Shown piece after piece: positions 59,396 to 64,000 of a DNA stretch of 64,000 nucleotides (the first letter of the stretch is position 1; each line of letters opens with the position of its first letter). Both the position numbers and the translations under genes were made by a program. A model generated the notes under the pieces. The model was given only the letters and a program-made list of their open reading frames with translations. It was not told the origin of the DNA and ran no database searches. The stretch comes from Tenacibaculum sp. (GTDB lineage: Bacteria; Bacteroidota; Bacteroidia; Flavobacteriales; Flavobacteriaceae), in assembly GCA_020631475.1 (NCBI GenBank), contig JAHDHE010000003.1:1-64000 (forward strand). The letters are read 5' to 3'.

Positions 59396-61894
59396 ATGAC
59401 TAAAAGAATAGTATCGAAAATACTTGTTCTTTTTTTCTTTTTTGGTATTTCTACTCAAATAGAAGCACAGCGAAAAAAAAGAAAAAAAGGTAAACAAGCA
59501 GAAACTACAAAACCAAAAACTAAACCTTCAAAGAAAAAAGGAATAAAACCTTATAAAGAAGTAGTTACGAAAAAACACACTACTGATGATGGTTTGTTTA
59601 AAATACATCGTAAAAATCAACAATATTTATTTGAAATTCCAAATTCTTTATTGAATAGAGAAATGTTAATGGTTACTCGAATTGCCAAAACTGCAAACGG
59701 AATTGGCTTTGGAGGTGGTAAACAAAATACACAAGTATTGCGTTGGGAAAAGAAACACAAGAAAATTTTACTTCGTGTGGTTTCTTATAATGTTGTTGCC
59801 GATTCAATTTTACCAGTACATGAAGCTGTAGTAAATTCTAATTTTGAACCTATTTTATATTCTTTCCCTATTAAGGCTTTTAACAAAGACACAACTGCTA
59901 CGGTTATTGATGTTTCTCCATTATTTACTAGTGATGTAAAAGCTATTGGTTTTCCGCAAAGAAGAAGAAAGCAATATAAAATTTCTAAAATGGATAAAAA
60001 CCGTTCTTATATAGAGCGTATTACTAGTTATCCTAAAAACATAGAAATGCGTCATGTAAAAACGTATGTTTCGAGTGCACCGCCTTCAAACAAAAGTGTA
60101 GGATCTGTTTCTATGGAATTAAGTAATTCTATGATTTTGCTTCCTGAAAAACCAATGAAGCGTCGTTATTTCGATCAACGTGTTGGATGGTTTGCTCGAT
60201 CTCAAACAGATTATGGTTTAGACGCTCAAAAAAGTAAATCGGTAAAATATTTAGACCGATGGAGATTAGAGGTTAAAGATGAAGATATTGAAAAGTTTAA
60301 AAGAGGTGAATTAGTTGAACCTAAAAAACCTATTGTTTATTACATAGACAGAGCCACACCTAAAGTGTGGAGAAAATATATTAAACAAGGAATTGAAGAT
60401 TGGCAAGTAGCCTTTGAAGCAGCTGGATTTAAAAATGCAATTATTGCTAAAGATCCGCCAAGTAAAGAAGAAGATCCTGATTGGAGTCCTGAAGATGTTC
60501 GTTATTCTGTAGTTAGATATTTAGCTTCTCCTATTCCGAATGCTAACGGACCTCACGTAAGCGATCCTCGTTCGGGAGAAATTCTTGAATCTGATATTAA
60601 TTGGTATCATAATGTTATGACATTATTACATAACTGGTATTTTATTCAAACTGCTGCTATAAATCCAGAAGCAAGAACAAACAAGTTTAAAGATGAAATT
60701 ATGGGACGTTTAATACGTTTTGTTTCTGCTCATGAAGTAGGTCATACCATCGGATTACCTCATAATATGGGAAGTTCTGTAGCGTATCCAGTAGATTCTT
60801 TACGTTCTGCTAGTTTTACAAAAAAGTTTGGAACCGCGCCTTCAATCATGGATTATGCTCGTTTTAACTATGTTGCACAACCAGAAGATAAAGGAGTAGC
60901 TTTAATGCCTAATATTGGACCTTACGATAAATATGCTATTAATTGGGGGTATCGTCCAATATTAAATACTACTGCAAAAGGAGAAAAAGCTACTTTAAAC
61001 AAATGGATTTTAGACAAAGCTAATAGTCCTTTATACAGATTCGGTCATCAACAGGTTAGAAATGTAATTGATCCTAGTTCGCAAACTGAAGACTTAGGAA
61101 ATGATGCCGTAAAAGCAAGTGAATACGGAATTAAAAACCTTAAAAGGATACTACCTCGTTTAGAAGAATGGACTACAGAAACTGGAGAAAATTACGAGGA
61201 ATTAAACACCATGTACAGACAATTGCTAGGGCAGTTTAATAGATATATGGGACATGTTAGTTCTAATATTGGTGGAGTTTATGAGCATTACAAAGCTGTC
61301 GGACAAGACGGTGCTGTATATACTCATGTTGATAAAAATCATCAAAAAAAGGCATTACGCTTTGTAAATACACAATTGTTTGCTACCCCTAATTGGTTAA
61401 TTGATAAGAATATTATTGAAAAAACACAATTTTCTGGTTCAGGAGAACGTATTCGTAATCTTCAAGTAAATACATTAAATCGTATTTTAAAAACTGGTCG
61501 TATGACTCGTTTAGTAGAAAACGAAACGCTTAACGGAACTAAAGCATATACTTTATTAAATATGATGACAGATTTACGTAAAGGTGTTTGGTCTGAATTA
61601 TATTCATATAAATCGATAGATGCTTACAGAAGAAATTTACAAAGAGCTTATTTAGATCGTTTAGATTTTTTACTTAACAAAGCTAAGAATCAAAAAGGCA
61701 CAAATAATGGTGGCTATTTTAAACAAACAGCTGTAAACATTAGTCAATCTGATATTAAACCAGTTGTAAGAGGTGAATTAAAGCGTTTACAAAGAGATAT
61801 TAAGCGTGCTTTACCTACTGCTAAAAACACCTTAACAAGGTACCATTTACAAGATGCTTCAGATAGAATAAAACATATTTTAGATCCTAAATAA
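59396..61894 (+). CDS. Zinc-dependent metalloprotease (DUF5117/DUF4953-type)
   Basis: HEVGHTIGLPHN metzincin motif; SIMDYARFNYVAQPEDKG. Confidence 0.85.
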   Translation: MTKRIVSKILVLFFFFGISTQIEAQRKKRKKGKQAETTKPKTKPSKKKGIKPYKEVVTKKHTTDDGLFKIHRKNQQYLFEIPNSLLNREMLMVTRIAKTANGIGFGGGKQNTQVLRWEKKHKKILLRVVSYNVVADSILPVHEAVVNSNFEPILYSFPIKAFNKDTTATVIDVSPLFTSDVKAIGFPQRRRKQYKISKMDKNRSYIERITSYPKNIEMRHVKTYVSSAPPSNKSVGSVSMELSNSMILLPEKPMKRRYFDQRVGWFARSQTDYGLDAQKSKSVKYLDRWRLEVKDEDIEKFKRGELVEPKKPIVYYIDRATPKVWRKYIKQGIEDWQVAFEAAGFKNAIIAKDPPSKEEDPDWSPEDVRYSVVRYLASPIPNANGPHVSDPRSGEILESDINWYHNVMTLLHNWYFIQTAAINPEARTNKFKDEIMGRLIRFVSAHEVGHTIGLPHNMGSSVAYPVDSLRSASFTKKFGTAPSIMDYARFNYVAQPEDKGVALMPNIGPYDKYAINWGYRPILNTTAKGEKATLNKWILDKANSPLYRFGHQQVRNVIDPSSQTEDLGNDAVKASEYGIKNLKRILPRLEEWTTETGENYEELNTMYRQLLGQFNRYMGHVSSNIGGVYEHYKAVGQDGAVYTHVDKNHQKKALRFVNTQLFATPNWLIDKNIIEKTQFSGSGERIRNLQVNTLNRILKTGRMTRLVENETLNGTKAYTLLNMMTDLRKGVWSELYSYKSIDAYRRNLQRAYLDRLDFLLNKAKNQKGTNNGGYFKQTAVNISQSDIKPVVRGELKRLQRDIKRALPTAKNTLTRYHLQDASDRIKHILDPK

Positions 61895-61900
61895 TTTTTA

Positions 61901-61929
61901 AAAACGGTAATCTTTAAGATTGCCGTTTT
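61901..61929 (+). terminator. Terminator after the zinc metalloprotease gene
   Basis: AAAACGGTAATC-loop-GATTGCCGTTTT plus T-run. Confidence 0.7.
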
Positions 61930-61981
61930 TTTAATCTATTTTACATTCTTTATATTTACTCTTCAAACAACCAAACAAACC

Positions 61982-63901
61982 ATGAAACGTTACTTAATCC
62001 TATTTTTCATTGTTGCATTCTCTTTATTAAGCTGTTCAAAAAAAGAGACTGTAGAAACATCAAAAGAAGACACCTACGTCCAAGGCAATTTCAATAAAGA
62101 GGAAGTGCAAATTACCATGAGAGATGGAACAAAACTCCACACTACTATTTACTCTCCAAAAGATACCAGTAAAGTATATCCTATTTTATTGCAACGTACT
62201 CCATATAGCTGTAGACCTTATGGTAAAGATCAATTCAGAAAAAAAATTGGTCCAAATCCTATTTTAATGAAAGAAGGAAACATTATCGTATATCAAGATG
62301 TTCGTGGTCGTTGGATGAGTGAAGGTGTATATGACAATATGCGTGCTTACATTCCAAATAAAACAGAAAAACAATCTGACGAAACAACAGATACTTACGA
62401 CACTATTGATTGGTTGGTGAAAAACATAAAAAACAATAATGGAAAAGTGGGTACTTGGGGAATTTCGTACCCTGGACATTACGCAACTGTTTCTACTATT
62501 GATGCACACCCTGCTTTAAAAGCAGCATCACCTCAAGCATCTATTGGAGATTTCTTTTTTGATGATTTCCACCACAATGGTGCGTTTTTATTGAGCTATT
62601 TTAAAGCTATTTCGTTATTTGGAACCTACAAAGATCAACCAACAGATTCTGCGTGGTATTCTTTTCCTGAGATGAAAACGCAAGATCAATATCAGTTTTT
62701 CTTAGACAATGGTCCGTTAAAAAACTTAAACCAATATTTTCAATATGATAAATTAGATACCAAAACTGCTGAGAGTAAGAATCGTATTGATGATTTCTTT
62801 TGGAAAGAAATTGTTGAACATCCTAATTACGACTCTGTTTGGAAAAGTAAAGGAATTATACAGCATTTAAACAAAGTACCTTCTACTGTAGCAACCATGG
62901 TTGTTGGTGGTTGGTTTGATGCTGAAGATTTATATGGCCCATTAGAAACTTATAAAAATATTGAAAAACATCAACCAAACAATTACAATACATTGGTTTT
63001 TGGACCTTGGGATCATGGTGGATGGTCGAGAAATAAAGTTCCTAATAAAGTAGGGAACTATTATTTTGGGGATTCTATTTCTTTAAAGTTCCAAAAAAAT
63101 ATTGAAACAAAATTCTTTAATCACTTCTTAAAAGGTAATGGTTCTAAAAATAGTGGATTACCAGAAGCACACGTTTTTGATACTGGTAAAAAAGAATGGA
63201 AATCATATGATATATGGCCACCAAAAAACATTGAAAAAGAAACTTTTTATTTATCAGAAAATCAAGAATTAACGGCAGCTAAAAAATCAGAATCTAAAAT
63301 CAGCTTTATAAGTGATATTAAACGTCCTGTTCCGTATTCTGAAGATATTAAAACCGTTTTTACACCTCGTAAATATATGACCGACGATCAACGTTTTGCT
63401 GCTCGTAGACCAGACGTTTTAGTTTTTGAAACCAATGTTTTAACCGAAGATTTAACTCTTGCAGGTGATATTTTAGCAAAACTAAATGTAGCCACAACTG
63501 GTACTGCTGCCGATTGGATTGTAAAAGTTATTGATGTTCATCCGCATGATTTAAAAAATGATAACAAAGAAATGCAATCGCATTTAAAACTAAGTAATTA
63601 TCATATGATGATTCGTAGCGAAGTAATGCGTGGACGTTTTAGAAATGATTTTTCTAAACCAGAACCTTTTACACCGAACATAAAAACAACGGTAAATATT
63701 AAGTTGCAAGATGTCTTTCATACAATTAAGAAAGGACACAAGCTACAAATACAAGTACAAAGCACGTGGTTTCCTTTAATTGATTTGAATCCGCAAACCT
63801 ATGTAGATAATATTTATAAAGCTGACGAAAAAGATTTTAAAACTCAAACACATTCGGTTTTTACAGATTCGAGTATTGAGTTTAATGTATTGAAACAATA
63901 G
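61982..63901 (+). CDS. CocE/NonD family hydrolase lipoprotein (X-Pro dipeptidyl-peptidase type)
   Basis: GTWGISYPGHYATVSTIDAHPALKAASPQAS and VVGGWFDAEDLYGP; C-terminal jelly-roll region. Confidence 0.88.
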   Translation: MKRYLILFFIVAFSLLSCSKKETVETSKEDTYVQGNFNKEEVQITMRDGTKLHTTIYSPKDTSKVYPILLQRTPYSCRPYGKDQFRKKIGPNPILMKEGNIIVYQDVRGRWMSEGVYDNMRAYIPNKTEKQSDETTDTYDTIDWLVKNIKNNNGKVGTWGISYPGHYATVSTIDAHPALKAASPQASIGDFFFDDFHHNGAFLLSYFKAISLFGTYKDQPTDSAWYSFPEMKTQDQYQFFLDNGPLKNLNQYFQYDKLDTKTAESKNRIDDFFWKEIVEHPNYDSVWKSKGIIQHLNKVPSTVATMVVGGWFDAEDLYGPLETYKNIEKHQPNNYNTLVFGPWDHGGWSRNKVPNKVGNYYFGDSISLKFQKNIETKFFNHFLKGNGSKNSGLPEAHVFDTGKKEWKSYDIWPPKNIEKETFYLSENQELTAAKKSESKISFISDIKRPVPYSEDIKTVFTPRKYMTDDQRFAARRPDVLVFETNVLTEDLTLAGDILAKLNVATTGTAADWIVKVIDVHPHDLKNDNKEMQSHLKLSNYHMMIRSEVMRGRFRNDFSKPEPFTPNIKTTVNIKLQDVFHTIKKGHKLQIQVQSTWFPLIDLNPQTYVDNIYKADEKDFKTQTHSVFTDSSIEFNVLKQ

Positions 63902-63932
63902 TATTATAAAGTGTCCTTAATAATATTAATAA

Positions 63933-64000
63933 ATGAAAGTAAGTTCTAAAATAATTTTTCTATTAATACTAATTAGCTTTCTTAACTGTACACAAAATAC
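63933..64000 (+). CDS. N-terminus of a lipoprotein, 3' truncated by window
   Basis: MKVSSKIIFLLILISFLNCTQNT, a lipobox signal peptide. Confidence 0.6.
   Translation, partial: MKVSSKIIFLLILISFLNCTQN

Overview
This is a low-GC chromosomal window from a Bacteroidetes genome, most likely Flavobacteriaceae (Tenacibaculum/Polaribacter-like; inferred from gene content and the promoter style). I saw no rRNA, tRNA, CRISPR array, prophage or intact IS. Most of it is housekeeping: purM 3' end, an ABC permease/M1 peptidase fusion with its ATPase, hutU-hutH with a divergent LysR gene, fused acyl-CoA mutase icmF, recQ, a tricorn-like S41 protease, the operon trpE-G-D-[four-helix-bundle]-C-F-B-A, asnB, gyrB, a YgiQ-type radical SAM protein, ftsE, mdh, and many secreted peptidases and lipoproteins. 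The observations I rate highest are: (1) a trp attenuation leader on the minus strand with a TTTG-N19-TAnnTTTG promoter, a 15-aa leader peptide MMKQNNIWWWNSLNI that the ORF track missed, and a terminator; (2) a 34-aa, 11-Cys peptide missed by the ORF track, between a DUF3703 gene and a SigZ-like sigma factor with a Cys-rich tail; (3) palindromic intergenic repeats read in frame inside icmF; (4) a trp operon in which nearly every gene junction carries a repeat; (5) two 178-179 bp MITE-like elements plus a 24-bp minimal derivative that looks like a terminator; (6) a gyrB leader with mutually exclusive pairing segments. All family assignments come from reading the sequence; no database search was run.
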